DNA of 64,000 bases from Sphingomonas_R arantia (GTDB lineage Bacteria; Pseudomonadota; Alphaproteobacteria; Sphingomonadales; Sphingomonadaceae): positions 1,054,001-1,118,000 of the forward strand of contig NZ_JBHUGS010000002.1 in the NCBI RefSeq assembly GCF_042682045.1, given 5' to 3'. The number at the start of each line of letters is the position of its first letter. Within the stretch, counting starts at the first letter, position 1. A program made the position numbers and the translations under genes. The notes under the pieces are model-generated. The model was given only the letters and a program-made list of their open reading frames with translations, was not told where the DNA came from and did no database searches. This document shows, piece after piece, positions 27,230-35,899 of the stretch.

Positions 27230-27733
27230 ATGCGCTTGATCGGATTTCTCGCAGTTGCAGCGTTCGCGCTCGCCGGATGCACGACCGCCGGACCGGTGTC
27301 CGCGCCCACGACGCCCGCGACCCCCCAGTCGCGGATCCAGGCCATCACCTATGCGACGACGCCCTGCCATGGCTTCTGCCCGGTCTATTCGCTGACCATC
27401 GCCGCCAATGGCGCCGGCACGTTCACCGGCACCCGCAACACCGCGGTCACCGGCGAACGCCGCTTCACCGCGACGCCGGCGCAGACCACGGCGTTCTTCG
27501 CTCGCTTGCAACCCTTTCTCCCGACGGGCGAGCTGCTGCTGAACGGACCCGAAGCCTGCAAGAGCTATGCGACCGACCTGCCATCGGCCGACGTGACGTG
27601 GAGCGGCGCGGACGGGTCCGGCCATCTCGTCTACGATTATGGCTGCGACCGCGACGAACACCGGCCGCTGGCCGACGCGCTGCGTACCGCGCCCGCGATG
27701 CTGCCGATCGCCGATCTGATCGGCAGCCGTTGA
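27230..27733 (+). CDS. DUF6438-like lipoprotein
   Basis: A 167-residue lipoprotein. The signal is MRLIGFLAVAAFALAGCTT with lipobox ALAGC; I prefer this start over 27209 because AAGGA lies about 8 bp upstream. The mature domain carries PCHGFCPVYSLTI, the hallmark CxGxCPxY motif of DUF6438, with two further cysteines (EACKSY, YGCDRD) likely to pair. The function of the family is unknown; members are envelope proteins of Bacteroidetes and sphingomonads. Confidence 0.75.
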   Translation: MRLIGFLAVAAFALAGCTTAGPVSAPTTPATPQSRIQAITYATTPCHGFCPVYSLTIAANGAGTFTGTRNTAVTGERRFTATPAQTTAFFARLQPFLPTGELLLNGPEACKSYATDLPSADVTWSGADGSGHLVYDYGCDRDEHRPLADALRTAPAMLPIADLIGSR

Positions 27734-27804
27734 TCTTGCGGTAGCGACCGCCGACATGTCGAGTGTCCGAGCACGGGCGGCGACATCCGGGAAAGTAGAC
27801 GATC

Positions 27805-27900
27805 ATGACCGAAGCGACCCGGGCGGAGACCCTGACGCCCGCCCACGCCTCCGCGACGCCCGCGGATTGCCGCACTACCAACACTTCGGCGGCGGAGTAA
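27805..27900 (+). CDS. possible 31-residue peptide upstream of the DUF1488 gene
   Basis: A 31-codon reading frame (MTEATRAETLTPAHASATPA, then ending SAAE) stops 6 bp before the DUF1488 start, and its last codons overlap that gene's GGAG ribosome site. It is rich in Thr and Ala and has no recognisable feature. It could be a small leader peptide coupled to the next gene, or chance. Confidence 0.22.
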   Translation: MTEATRAETLTPAHASATPADCRTTNTSAAE

Positions 27901-27906
27901 GCGGCG

Positions 27907-28197
27907 ATGACCGAACCCAGCGTCCGATTCGAGCCTGGCGAATGGTATTGGGTCGCCGAGCGCGAGAGCGTCGGCTTCACCGGGACCACCAACCTGGGCG
28001 TGGTCGAGTTCCTCATCACCAACGAGGCGCTGACCCAGCTTCACGACCCCGACCTCGATATGCTCGATTACGAGACGGCGCTCGAGGTGTTCGCCGACTT
28101 CGAAGGCCACATCCACCGCATCGCCCAGCGCGAGTTCGTCAAGCGCCTCGGTGGCGAGCCGCCAATTCTGCTGACCACGGCAGACGTCGAGGGCTGA
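27907..28197 (+). CDS. DUF1488 family protein
   Basis: A 96-residue cytoplasmic protein. The opening half (VRFEPGEWYWVAERESVGFTG, then VVEFLITNEALTQL) is a small beta domain, followed by helices with LEVFADFEGHIHRIAQREFV, which is the DUF1488 pattern. Family function is unknown; it is a common short protein in Proteobacteria. The GGAG ribosome site is 10 bp upstream. Confidence 0.78.
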   Translation: MTEPSVRFEPGEWYWVAERESVGFTGTTNLGVVEFLITNEALTQLHDPDLDMLDYETALEVFADFEGHIHRIAQREFVKRLGGEPPILLTTADVEG

Positions 28198-28324
28198 GGA
28201 CGCCGGGCGGACGTATGTCGCGCCATCACACCGCTCTGACCGTGGCGGCGGGTCGCCAGCCATTGAACGATCCCAACCGACGACCATTTGCTGCGGCAAG
28301 ACAGTCCGGCGCGGAGCAGACATC

Positions 28325-29101
28325 ATGAAGACCAGCGGCAACACCATCCTCATGACGGGCGGCGGCAGCGGCATCGGCGAAGCGCTCGCCCACCGCTTCC
28401 ACGACCGCGGCGACACCGTCATCATCGTCGGCCGCCGGCAGGACGCACTCGACCGTGCCGCGGCAGGGCGCGAGCTCATCCACACCGCGATCCTGGACGT
28501 CGAGGACGTCGCCGCGGTGGCCGCATTCGCGAAACAGGTCGTCACCGACTTCCCGTCGCTCAACGTGCTCTTCAACAACGCCGGCATCATGAAGTTCGAG
28601 GACCTGACCACGGCGCGCGATCTCACCGATGCGGAGGCGACGCTGTCGATCAACATCCTCGGCCCGATCCGGCTGACGAACGCGCTCATCGATCACCTGA
28701 CCCGCCAGCCCGACGCCGCGATCGTCACCGTCACCTCGGGCCTCGCCCACGTCCCGCTGATCGCCGCGCCGACCTATTCGGCAAGCAAGGCGGCCATCCA
28801 TTCCTACACCGTCTCGCTGCGCACGCAGCTTGGCGGCCAGGTGGAGGTGATCGAGCTGGTACCGCCCGGCGTCCGGACCGACCTGACACCGGGCCAGGCG
28901 AACCGCCCGGGCTATATGCCGCTCGACGCCTTCGCCGACGCGGTCGCGGCGCAGTTCGCGCAGCAGCCGACCCCGCGCGAAATCCTGGTCGACGAGGTCC
29001 AGTTCCTGCGTCAGGCGGAGCGCGAAGGCCGTTTCGACGAGACGCTGAAGACGCTGACGGAACGCGCCGCCGCCCAACGCGCCGCGGGCGATCATCAATA
29101 A
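28325..29101 (+). CDS. short-chain dehydrogenase/reductase (DltE-like)
   Basis: A 258-residue Rossmann-fold oxidoreductase. The cofactor motif is TGGGSGIGEALA at residues 11-22, NNAGIM follows near 87, and the catalytic triad is Ser in VTSGLA, then Tyr and Lys in PTYSASKAAIHSY. An Arg pair after the second strand (VGRRQDAL) suggests NADP(H). The closest described relatives are DltE-type SDRs, in which the true substrate is usually unknown. Single gene between unrelated neighbours. Confidence 0.88.
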   Translation: MKTSGNTILMTGGGSGIGEALAHRFHDRGDTVIIVGRRQDALDRAAAGRELIHTAILDVEDVAAVAAFAKQVVTDFPSLNVLFNNAGIMKFEDLTTARDLTDAEATLSINILGPIRLTNALIDHLTRQPDAAIVTVTSGLAHVPLIAAPTYSASKAAIHSYTVSLRTQLGGQVEVIELVPPGVRTDLTPGQANRPGYMPLDAFADAVAAQFAQQPTPREILVDEVQFLRQAEREGRFDETLKTLTERAAAQRAAGDHQ

Positions 29102-29128
29102 CGCCAAGCCGATATCAAATCGGGCGTC

Positions 29129-29144
29129 CCGTCGGAGCCGACGG
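29129..29144. terminator. hairpin after the SDR gene
   Basis: CCGTCGG-AG-CCGACGG, a perfect 7-bp stem with a 2-base gap, 28 bp after the SDR stop codon. There is no T-run after it, so it may stabilise the 3' end rather than terminate by itself. Confidence 0.35.
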
Positions 29145-29318
29145 AAACACCGAACCATAAGGCCCCACCCTTGATTGGGCGGAGGCCTGTCCGATCGAAT
29201 TGTTTGGCGTCGGGCGCCAGTGCCCCGGGCAGCCCCGCCCTATCCGGTGTCGACAGGACCCAGCGAAGGCGGGGCAGATATCATCACACGATCGGCCACG
29301 ATGGCGCTCTAGGCGGCA

Positions 29319-29740
29319 ATGCTGTCGATCGATGTCGCGCAGCCCGCCCCGACGCTCGTCACCGTGCGGGCCAGGGTCGTCGGCGCCACAACGGAGGGCG
29401 TCGATCGCTTCATCGGCGTCCAGTTCGCCGCGCCGCCGGTCGGCCCGTTGCGTTGGCGCGAACCGCAGGCGCAACATGCCTGGATCGGGGTGCTCGTAGT
29501 GACCACCACCTCGCCGCTCTGCCTGCAGGACAGCGCCACAACCAGCTGACGGCCGGCTACACGCCCCGGCAGAGCGAGGATTGCCAGTATCTCAACATCT
29601 TCCGTCCGGCGGACGCCAAGAAGGTCAAGCTGCCGGTGATGATGTGAATCCCTGGCGGCGGATCCCGCATCGGCCGAGCTCCTCCAATTCGAGGTCGACG
29701 CGATCGCCGCGATCACGTCCCGAGGAACTCGCCTCAGGCA
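29319..29740 (+). pseudogene. carboxylesterase type B remnant
   Basis: Pieces of a type-B carboxylesterase appear in successive frames. First comes ATTEGVDRFIGVQFAAPPVG followed by PLRWREPQ, the conserved N-terminal segment, ending at a stop at 29547. In another frame come SEDCQYLNIFRPAD and KLPVMM, where TGA replaces the expected Trp codon, followed by IPGGGSRIG, the oxyanion-loop motif. The reading then drifts into a third frame, and the catalytic Ser region is absent. At least two frameshifts or stops plus a large 3' loss show that this is a dead gene. It ends beside tRNA-Ser. Confidence 0.7.
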
Positions 29741-29762
29741 TAAGACGACATATTTGGGAAAG

Positions 29763-29850
<88 letters not shown>

Positions 29851-30007
29851 GCAGAGGTCTGGCGCCGTGCGTCGAGGCACGGCGGCGGTCCGAGCGGTGG
29901 CCTCTAGCGAAGGTCCGCGGGCTTGCCAACCCTTGATGCGACGCACTTGGTCGCAGCCGCCCTTCCCGCTGCTTGCGATGGCGCGACAACGCTCTAAATT
30001 GACCATC

Positions 30008-30391
30008 ATGACAAAGACCCTCGCCTTCTCCCCCGACCAGCACGCGGCAAGCCGGACCGCGCCTGCGATTTCGCATGCGCGATTCGCGATCGGCGCGGTC
30101 GTGCGCCACCGATTGTTCGAATTCCGCGGCGTCGTGTTCGATGTCGACCCGACCTTCGCGAACAGCCAGGAATGGTATGACGCGATCCCGGAGGACATCC
30201 GCCCGTCGAAGGACCAGCCCTTCTACCACCTGCTCGCCGAAAATGCCGACAGCAACTATGTCGCCTATGTCAGCCAGCAGAATCTGGAGCCCGACGAAAG
30301 CGACGAGCCCATCGACCATCCCGCCATTGCCGGGCTGTTCGACGGCTATGAGGATGGCCGCTACTCGCTCCGCCGCGAGCATCGCCACTGA
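30008..30391 (+). CDS. hspQ: heat shock protein HspQ
   Basis: A 127-residue protein with the HspQ/YccV signature: ARFAIGAVVRHRLFEFRGVV, DVDPTFANSQEWYDAIP, and PFYHLLAENADSNYVAYVSQ followed by NLEPD. HspQ binds hemimethylated DNA in vitro and in enterobacteria acts as a specificity factor for the Lon protease. It is about 20 residues longer at the N-terminus than E. coli HspQ; the start at 30008 lacks a clear ribosome site and could differ. Divergent from tRNA-Ser. Confidence 0.9.
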   Translation: MTKTLAFSPDQHAASRTAPAISHARFAIGAVVRHRLFEFRGVVFDVDPTFANSQEWYDAIPEDIRPSKDQPFYHLLAENADSNYVAYVSQQNLEPDESDEPIDHPAIAGLFDGYEDGRYSLRREHRH

Positions 30392-30503
30392 GAGAATACC
30401 GGCCCGACACCATGCCGTCACCGGTCGAGCGGCATAGTGCGGGTCGCGTCCCGCATAGCAAAGGTCGCTTGCACGTGGTGACCGCCGTCATCACTCTCTG
30501 CCG

Positions 30504-31841
30504 ATGACAGCTGCGACCACTCCGCCCAAAGCCCAACCCCGCTTCGGTTTCGCCGCGCAGGTCCTCGTCGGGGTCCTGGTAGGATTGGCGCTCGGGTTCG
30601 TCGCCCGCGGGCTGGGTGGGGACGCCGCGAACCCGAACTGGCTGCTCCGTGCGCTCGACCTCGTGGGGTCGATCTTCGTTCAGCTGCTGCGCGCGCTCGT
30701 CCCACCGCTAGTCTTCACCGCGATCGTCGCCTCGATCGCCAACATCCGCAATCTCCAGGGCGCGGCCGGGCTCGTCTGGCGCACGCTCCTCTGGTTCGGC
30801 ATCACCGCGCTGATCGCGGTCTGCATCGGCCTCGCGCTCGGCACGATCCTGCAACCCGGCGTAAACTCCGGCCTGGCCCCCGGCACCGGGACCGTTCCTG
30901 ACACCGCGGGCAGCTGGCTCGATTTCCTGAAGGGTATCATCCCGTCGAACCCGATCGGCCTCACCGTCTCGTCGCATCTCGACGCCAGCGGCGGCGTGGT
31001 CAGCAGCCTGTCGTTCAACGTGCTCCAGATCGTCGTCATCGCGCTGGTGATCGGCATCGCGGCGGTGCGGATCGGTGAGAAGAGCGACGCCTTCCTCGCG
31101 TTCAACCGCGCGTTCCTCGATATCGTCCGCAAGATCCTGTGGTGGGTCATCCGCCTGACGCCGATCGGCACCGCCGGGCTTCTGGGTACCGCGGTCGCCA
31201 AATATGGCTGGTCCACACTGGCGCAGCTCGGCGCATTCGCCGGCGCGGTCTATATCGGCCTCGCGATCGTGCTGTTCGTCGTCTACCCGCTCATCCTGAT
31301 CGCCAATGGCCTGCGCCCCGCCGCCTTCTTCGCGGGCGCCTGGCCGGCGATCCAGCTCGGCTTCGTCTCGCGCTCCTCGATCGGCACGCTGCCCGTGACG
31401 GAGGCGGTCGCGGTCAGCAACCTGGGCGTGCCGCGTGATTATGCCGCGTTCGCCGTGCCGCTCGCCGCCACGACCAAGATGGACGGATGCGCCGCGATCT
31501 ACCCCGCGGTCGCCGGGCTGTTCGTGGCGCAATTCTACGGCATCCCGCTCCACCTCTCAGACTATGTCCTGATCGCCTTCGTCTCGGTCATCGGCTCGGC
31601 CGCCACCGCCGGGCTGACGGGGGCGATCGTCATGCTGACGCTCACGCTGTCGACGCTCGGCCTTCCGCTGGAGGGGGCCGGACTGCTCCTTGCGATCGAT
31701 CCGATCATCGACATGGGCCGGACCGCGGTCAACGTGGCGGGCCAGGCGCTGGTCCCGACGATCGTCGCCAAGCGGATGGGCATCCTCGATCAGGACCGCT
31801 ACGACTCGGTTTCCGCTGCCGGATTGCCGGAAATCGCCTGA
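30504..31841 (+). CDS. dicarboxylate/amino acid:cation symporter (DAACS family)
   Basis: A 445-residue inner-membrane carrier of the GltP/DctA type. The re-entrant loop motif SRSSIGTLPVT, the KMDGCAAIYPAVA segment (equivalent of the NMDGT motif) and the last substrate-binding helix DPIIDMGRTAVNVAGQAL are all present. It imports C4-dicarboxylates, glutamate or aspartate with sodium or protons. Unlike DctA or GltP, the NMDGT Thr is replaced by Cys and the final helix has MGRTAVNV, so amino-acid versus dicarboxylate preference cannot be decided. Confidence 0.88.
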   Translation: MTAATTPPKAQPRFGFAAQVLVGVLVGLALGFVARGLGGDAANPNWLLRALDLVGSIFVQLLRALVPPLVFTAIVASIANIRNLQGAAGLVWRTLLWFGITALIAVCIGLALGTILQPGVNSGLAPGTGTVPDTAGSWLDFLKGIIPSNPIGLTVSSHLDASGGVVSSLSFNVLQIVVIALVIGIAAVRIGEKSDAFLAFNRAFLDIVRKILWWVIRLTPIGTAGLLGTAVAKYGWSTLAQLGAFAGAVYIGLAIVLFVVYPLILIANGLRPAAFFAGAWPAIQLGFVSRSSIGTLPVTEAVAVSNLGVPRDYAAFAVPLAATTKMDGCAAIYPAVAGLFVAQFYGIPLHLSDYVLIAFVSVIGSAATAGLTGAIVMLTLTLSTLGLPLEGAGLLLAIDPIIDMGRTAVNVAGQALVPTIVAKRMGILDQDRYDSVSAAGLPEIA

Positions 31842-31870
31842 TCGATTGTCGCGGTTCTGTCACCAATCGG

Positions 31871-31899
31871 TTGACTTTGACCCTCATGAAGGTTAGCCG
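31871..31899 (+). promoter_or_regulatory. possible promoter of rplU-rpmA
   Basis: TTGACT at 31871-31876 and TAGCCG at 31894-31899 are 17 bp apart, 75 bp before rplU. The -35 is good; the -10 is weak but acceptable for a GC-rich alphaproteobacterium. Confidence 0.35.
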
Positions 31900-31973
31900 C
31901 GCTTCTCTTCCGAACGGGATCGGCACGCAGTCGATTCCCGAACCGGACCAGCTTTGAAGAAGTGATGAGGGCC

Positions 31974-32318
31974 ATGTTCGCTATCGTGCGCACGGGCGGC
32001 AAGCAGTATCGCGTTGCCGCCGGAGACAAGATCGTCGTCGAAAAGATCGCGGGTGACGCGGGCTCGACGGTATCGCTGGGCGACGTGCTGTTCGCCGGCA
32101 ACGACGGCGCGGCGCAGGACGTCGCCGGCCTGACCGTGTCGGCCGAGATCATCGCGCAGGCGAAGGGCGAGAAGGTCATCGTCTTCAAGAAGCGCCGCCG
32201 GCATAACTACCGCCGGAAGAACGGCCATCGCCAGCACCACACCATCCTGAAGATCACCGCGATCGGCGATCACAAGGCACCGCAGGCGTCGGCTCAGCCC
32301 GCGTCCGCCGAAGCCTGA
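31974..32318 (+). CDS. rplU: 50S ribosomal protein L21
   Basis: A 114-residue ribosomal protein beginning MFAIVRTGGKQYRVAAGDK, the invariant L21 N-terminus. The basic segment FKKRRRHNYRRKNGHRQ contacts 23S rRNA. An Ala-rich tail of about 14 residues extends beyond the E. coli protein. In-frame ATG codons just upstream exist, but the conserved N-terminus sets the start at 31974. rpmA follows 23 bp later, the usual arrangement, and obgE is nearby as in many bacteria. Confidence 0.97.
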   Translation: MFAIVRTGGKQYRVAAGDKIVVEKIAGDAGSTVSLGDVLFAGNDGAAQDVAGLTVSAEIIAQAKGEKVIVFKKRRRHNYRRKNGHRQHHTILKITAIGDHKAPQASAQPASAEA

Positions 32319-32341
32319 TCCGCGAACCGGAGTAAGAAGAT

Positions 32342-32617
32342 ATGGCACATAAGAAAGCAGGCGGCTCCAGCCGCAACGGTCGTGACTCGGCCGGTCGCCG
32401 TCTCGGCGTGAAGAAGTTCGGCGGCGAAGAAGTGATCGGTGGCAACATCATCATCCGCCAGCGCGGCACCCGCGTCTATCCCGGCGTCAATGTCGGTATG
32501 GGCAAGGATCACACGCTGTTCGCGCTGACCGAGGGCCGCGTCGTGTTTCACTCGGGCAAGCTCAGCCGCAAGTTCGTCAGCGTCGAAGCACCGGTGCTGG
32601 CCGAAGCCGCAGAGTAA
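32342..32617 (+). CDS. rpmA: 50S ribosomal protein L27
   Basis: A 91-residue protein starting MAHKKAGGSSRNGRDS, with the mature L27 N-terminus directly after the initiator Met (no Firmicute-type cleaved extension). Its flexible N-terminus reaches the peptidyl-transferase centre. VGMGKDHTLFAL and GKLSRKFVSV are further conserved segments. Last gene of the rplU-rpmA pair, closed by a strong terminator. Confidence 0.97.
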   Translation: MAHKKAGGSSRNGRDSAGRRLGVKKFGGEEVIGGNIIIRQRGTRVYPGVNVGMGKDHTLFALTEGRVVFHSGKLSRKFVSVEAPVLAEAAE

Positions 32618-32625
32618 TCAAGGCA

Positions 32626-32645
32626 ACCGGGCCGTTCGGCCCGGT
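32626..32645 (+). other. stable hairpin after rpmA
   Basis: ACCGGGCC-GTTC-GGCCCGGT, a perfect 8-bp stem with a tetraloop 9 bp after the rpmA stop. It has no T-run. It sits inside a larger 10-bp inverted repeat (32621-32630 with 32677-32686) that would compete with the terminator that follows. Confidence 0.6.
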
Positions 32646-32660
32646 CGTCTGCCGATATCG

Positions 32661-32698
32661 AAAAGGGAGGTGGGCACCGGTTGCCTGCCTCCCTTTTT
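32661..32698 (+). terminator. rho-independent terminator of rplU-rpmA
   Basis: AAAAGGGAGG (32661-32670) pairs perfectly with CCTCCCTTTT (32688-32697), with additional inner pairing GGCA/TGCC, and ends in a run of five T. A textbook intrinsic terminator. Confidence 0.9.
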
Positions 32699-32781
32699 CG
32701 CGTTCTTCTTTCGTCGGCCCGAGCGTCGCAGAGTCGTCATGCGATCCGGCTAATCCGCGGCGAACGAAGGAGAGTGTACCG

Positions 32782-33276
32782 ATGTTCGCCCGCACCGACA
32801 GGCTGCTGCTGAGGCCCGGCTGGGTCGACGATGCCGCGATCCTGGCATCCGCCCTCGCAGGCCCAGCCACCCCGTTCACGTCCAGGTTGGTCCCGGCACG
32901 CTGCGACGATCGAGCCCACGCGCTGCTCGCCCGCCCGGCGGAGTTCGACCGCCCGGCACTGCTGATGATGGAGCGCACCGGCACCGGCGCCGAACTGGTC
33001 GGCACCATCGCGCTCGAGGATCGTCAGGGCCGCGTCACACTCGACTGCTGGGTCCGCGCCGACCGCCGCAACCGCGGCTACGCCACCGAGGCCGGACGCG
33101 CGATGATCGCGATCGCCGCGATGCTCGGCCTGACGCAACTGGACGCGGCTCCGGACGGTGACCCCGCCGCGACTACCCTGCTCCGCAAGCTCGGTTTCCG
33201 CTTCACCGGCGCGACCGCCATTCTTCACCTGGAACCGGACCCGCACGGCGGGCCGGTCCACCTCCTCGCCGCGTAA
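32782..33276 (+). CDS. GNAT-family N-acetyltransferase (RimJ/RimL type)
   Basis: A 164-residue acetyltransferase. TDRLLLRPGWVDDA is the typical RimL-like opening, and the acetyl-CoA site appears as DCWVRADRRNRGYATEAGRA, although the R/QxxGxG/A loop is modified to RNRGYA. ATTLLRKLGFRFTG is the usual C-terminal strand-helix. Targets include ribosomal protein N-termini, antibiotics and small amines; none can be chosen here. AAGGAG lies 9 bp upstream of the start. Confidence 0.8.
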   Translation: MFARTDRLLLRPGWVDDAAILASALAGPATPFTSRLVPARCDDRAHALLARPAEFDRPALLMMERTGTGAELVGTIALEDRQGRVTLDCWVRADRRNRGYATEAGRAMIAIAAMLGLTQLDAAPDGDPAATTLLRKLGFRFTGATAILHLEPDPHGGPVHLLAA

Positions 33277-33283
33277 CGCGCCG

Positions 33284-34114
33284 TTACGCGGTCGCGAGCA
33301 GCCGCTCGGCCTGCACGATCAACGGCCGGTCATCCTCGTTCCACGGGTGGAAGCCCGGCATGAAATAGGCAAACCACGCCCCCGCGATCCGGCGCACCAG
33401 CCCTGGTGCCACGAACGCCGCATGGAACAGCCCCCACCCGGCCCGCCATCCGGTAATCCCGTCCTGCGCCAGCAGGTCCAGCGCACCGCGCGTTCGATCG
33501 ACCATGAAGTTCTGCGTGACGAGCAGCATCACCTTCGCCTTCACCGACCAGCGCTGCCACCGCGACCAGCCCCGCGTCGCGTGCAGCCAGGTGTCGTACG
33601 CGACGCCCTTGTGCTCGATCTCCTCGATCGCGTGCCAGCGCCACAACGCCGCGGTTTCGGGCTCGGCGCGGTCCAGATGCGCCGGATAGGCCAGCAACGC
33701 ATGCGCCAGGATCGCGGTATAATGTTCCAGCGCCATCGTCACCGCCAGGCTCGCGATCGCCGGTCGTGTCCGAATCACCGCCAGCCGCCCATCCACCGCC
33801 GCCTCCAGCCGGCCGACATCGTAGCCGGCATCGGTGACGCGCCGGTTGAACGCGACATGCTCGCGCGTGTGCATCACTTCCTGCTTCACGAATGCGGCGA
33901 TCTCGGCGGCCAGTCGCGGCTCCGTACCGTCCCGAAAAGCCCGCACCGATTCGACGAAGAACGCCTCGCCTTTCGGAAATGTGACGGACAGCGCATTGTA
34001 GATCGCGGTCTGATAGGGGTCGCCCGCCAGCCAGTGGCGGTCCTGCGGAGCGTCCCGCCCAAACCGGCGGTCGCGCGGGGTGATCGACAAATCGGCCGGA
34101 CTGTGGCTTTGCAT
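33284..34114 (-). CDS. PF10118-type predicted metal-dependent hydrolase
   Basis: A 276-residue protein of the COG3687/PF10118 group. Acidic-His motifs of a ferritin-like di-metal helix bundle are evident: FVKQEVMHTREHVAFN, TMALEHYTA and WHAIEEIEHKGVAYD. The C-terminal half is more hydrophobic (MLLVTQNFMV, FHPWNEDD). The biochemical activity is unproven for the family. It is divergent from a TetR gene 40 bp away, which probably controls it. Confidence 0.8.
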   Translation of the reverse strand: MQSHSPADLSITPRDRRFGRDAPQDRHWLAGDPYQTAIYNALSVTFPKGEAFFVESVRAFRDGTEPRLAAEIAAFVKQEVMHTREHVAFNRRVTDAGYDVGRLEAAVDGRLAVIRTRPAIASLAVTMALEHYTAILAHALLAYPAHLDRAEPETAALWRWHAIEEIEHKGVAYDTWLHATRGWSRWQRWSVKAKVMLLVTQNFMVDRTRGALDLLAQDGITGWRAGWGLFHAAFVAPGLVRRIAGAWFAYFMPGFHPWNEDDRPLIVQAERLLATA

Positions 34115-34153
34115 CACAATATCCCGGTGGCTTCTGACAGGGTTGTTAGTACT

Positions 34154-34777
34154 ATGGAACCGACAATAGTGTCAACGCGCACCCGACTGACCGCGGCGGA
34201 CAGCAAGGATGCGGCCATCGCCGCCGCCCGCGCTCTGCTGATCGAGGATGGGCCGCAGGCCGTGACGCTGAAGGCCGTGGCCGCCCGGATCGGCAAGAGC
34301 CACGCGAACCTGCTCCATCATTTCGGCTCCGCCGCCGGGCTGCAGAGCGCGCTCGCCGCGTCGATGGCCGAACGTATCACGGCCCGCATCGAGGACGCCG
34401 TCCGCAAGGCGCGCGCCGGGGAAGCGGACCCGCGGATCATCGTCGACCTGACGTTCGACGCGTTCGACAGCGAAGGGGCCGGCGCGCTCGCCTCCTGGAT
34501 GATCCTGTCGGGCGACCGCGGTTCGCTCGATCCGATCATGGATGCGATCCACAAGGTGGTGGAGGCGCTCGGCGATCATCAGGGCGAACCGGTCGCGCCG
34601 CTCACTCTGTCGCTGGTGCTCAGCGCGCTCGGCGACGCGCTGCTGGGCGATCCCGTCTCGCGTGCACTCGGCCTGCCGCGCAACACGGCGCGCGACATGG
34701 CGGTCGCGCAACTGATCGCTTCCGCACAGCGCCCCACAAAGGACGACTCCAGGCCCACGCCGCCGGCCCCCGTATAG
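34154..34777 (+). CDS. TetR-family transcriptional regulator
   Basis: A 207-residue regulator. The N-terminal HTH (about 17-63) reads AAIAAARALLIEDGPQAVTL, then AVAARIGKSHANLLHHFGS, a good TetR match, and the C-terminal part is all-helical. The start codon overlaps a short palindrome TAGTACTA (34147-34154). It is transcribed away from the PF10118 hydrolase gene, its probable target. Confidence 0.87.
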   Translation: MEPTIVSTRTRLTAADSKDAAIAAARALLIEDGPQAVTLKAVAARIGKSHANLLHHFGSAAGLQSALAASMAERITARIEDAVRKARAGEADPRIIVDLTFDAFDSEGAGALASWMILSGDRGSLDPIMDAIHKVVEALGDHQGEPVAPLTLSLVLSALGDALLGDPVSRALGLPRNTARDMAVAQLIASAQRPTKDDSRPTPPAPV

Positions 34778-34827
34778 CACGGCCGATCGCGGTTCCGTTT
34801 CGGCCGTGTTTCGGCTAAGGGCGCGCG

Positions 34828-35886
34828 ATGCATTTTCTCGATCAGGCCAAGATTTACGTTCGTTCCGGTTCCGGTGGCCCCGGCGCGGTGTCGTTCCGAC
34901 GTGAAAAGTTCATCGAATATGGCGGCCCCGACGGCGGCCATGGCGGCAAGGGCGGCGACATCGTGTTCGAGGCGGTCGCCGGCCTCAACACGCTCATCGA
35001 CTTCCGCTACACGCAGCATTTCCGCGCGCCCCGCGGCAAGGGCGGCTCCGGCTCCAACCGCACCGGCGCGGGCGGCAACGACCTCGTCGTGCGCGTCCCC
35101 GTCGGGACGCAGGTCCTGTCCGACGACAAGGAAACCGTGCTGCTCGACTTCACCGAGGCGGGCCAGCGCGAGATCTTCCTCAAGGGCGGCGACGGCGGCC
35201 GCGGCAATGCCAGTTACAAAACCTCCACCAACCGCGCGCCGCGGCAGCACGGCAGCGGCTGGCCCGAGGAAGAAGCGTGGGTCTGGCTGCGGCTGAAGCT
35301 GCTCGCCGACGCCGGGCTCGTCGGCCTGCCCAACGCCGGCAAGTCGACCTTCATCAACGCGGTGTCGAACGCGAACGCAAAAGTCGGGGCCTACCCTTTC
35401 ACCACCGTCCGTCCGCAACTCGGCGTCGCGACGCATCACCAGCGCGAATTCGTCGTCGCCGACATCCCCGGTCTGATCCAGGGCGCTGCGGACGGCGCGG
35501 GCATCGGTGACCGCTTTCTCGGTCATATCGAACGGTGCCGCGTCCTGCTTCACCTGGTCGACGCAACCGGCGACGATCCGATCGAGGCCTGGCACGTCGT
35601 CAACGACGAACTGGTCGCCTATGGCAGCGGGCTCGAGGACAAGCCGCAGATCCTGGCGCTGAACAAGGTCGACGCGCTCCCCGAAAAGGACGTGGCGAAG
35701 CTTGCGAAGAAGCTCGCCAAGGCCAGCGGCGCCGAGGTCATGCTGCTCTCCGGCGCGGCCGGCACCGGGCTCGAACCGGTGCTCGACCAGATCGTCGCGG
35801 CCCTCGGCACCGCGCCGGACAAGGGCAACGCCACGACCGACACCAGCGAAGCCGACGCCGAAACCCCCGCCTGGTCGCCGATCTGA
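34828..35886 (+). CDS. obgE: GTPase ObgE/CgtA
   Basis: A 352-residue GTPase needed for late 50S ribosome assembly and stress or cell-cycle control. The glycine-rich Obg domain (1 to about 158, with GGPDGGHGGKGGDIVFE) precedes the G domain: G1 GLPNAGKST, G2 FTTVRPQLG, G3 DIPGLIQGA, G4 NKVD, G5 SGAAG. The C-terminus is short and acidic, as in other alphaproteobacteria. It is close to rplU-rpmA, a conserved neighbourhood, and proB follows 13 bp later. Confidence 0.96.
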   Translation: MHFLDQAKIYVRSGSGGPGAVSFRREKFIEYGGPDGGHGGKGGDIVFEAVAGLNTLIDFRYTQHFRAPRGKGGSGSNRTGAGGNDLVVRVPVGTQVLSDDKETVLLDFTEAGQREIFLKGGDGGRGNASYKTSTNRAPRQHGSGWPEEEAWVWLRLKLLADAGLVGLPNAGKSTFINAVSNANAKVGAYPFTTVRPQLGVATHHQREFVVADIPGLIQGAADGAGIGDRFLGHIERCRVLLHLVDATGDDPIEAWHVVNDELVAYGSGLEDKPQILALNKVDALPEKDVAKLAKKLAKASGAEVMLLSGAAGTGLEPVLDQIVAALGTAPDKGNATTDTSEADAETPAWSPI

Positions 35887-35899
35887 TCGTCCCCGGCCG

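Noticed and set aside
34147..34154. TAGTACTA palindrome as a TetR operator
   Set aside because: Only 8 bp, with no extended symmetry or second copy; too short to call although the position is suggestive.
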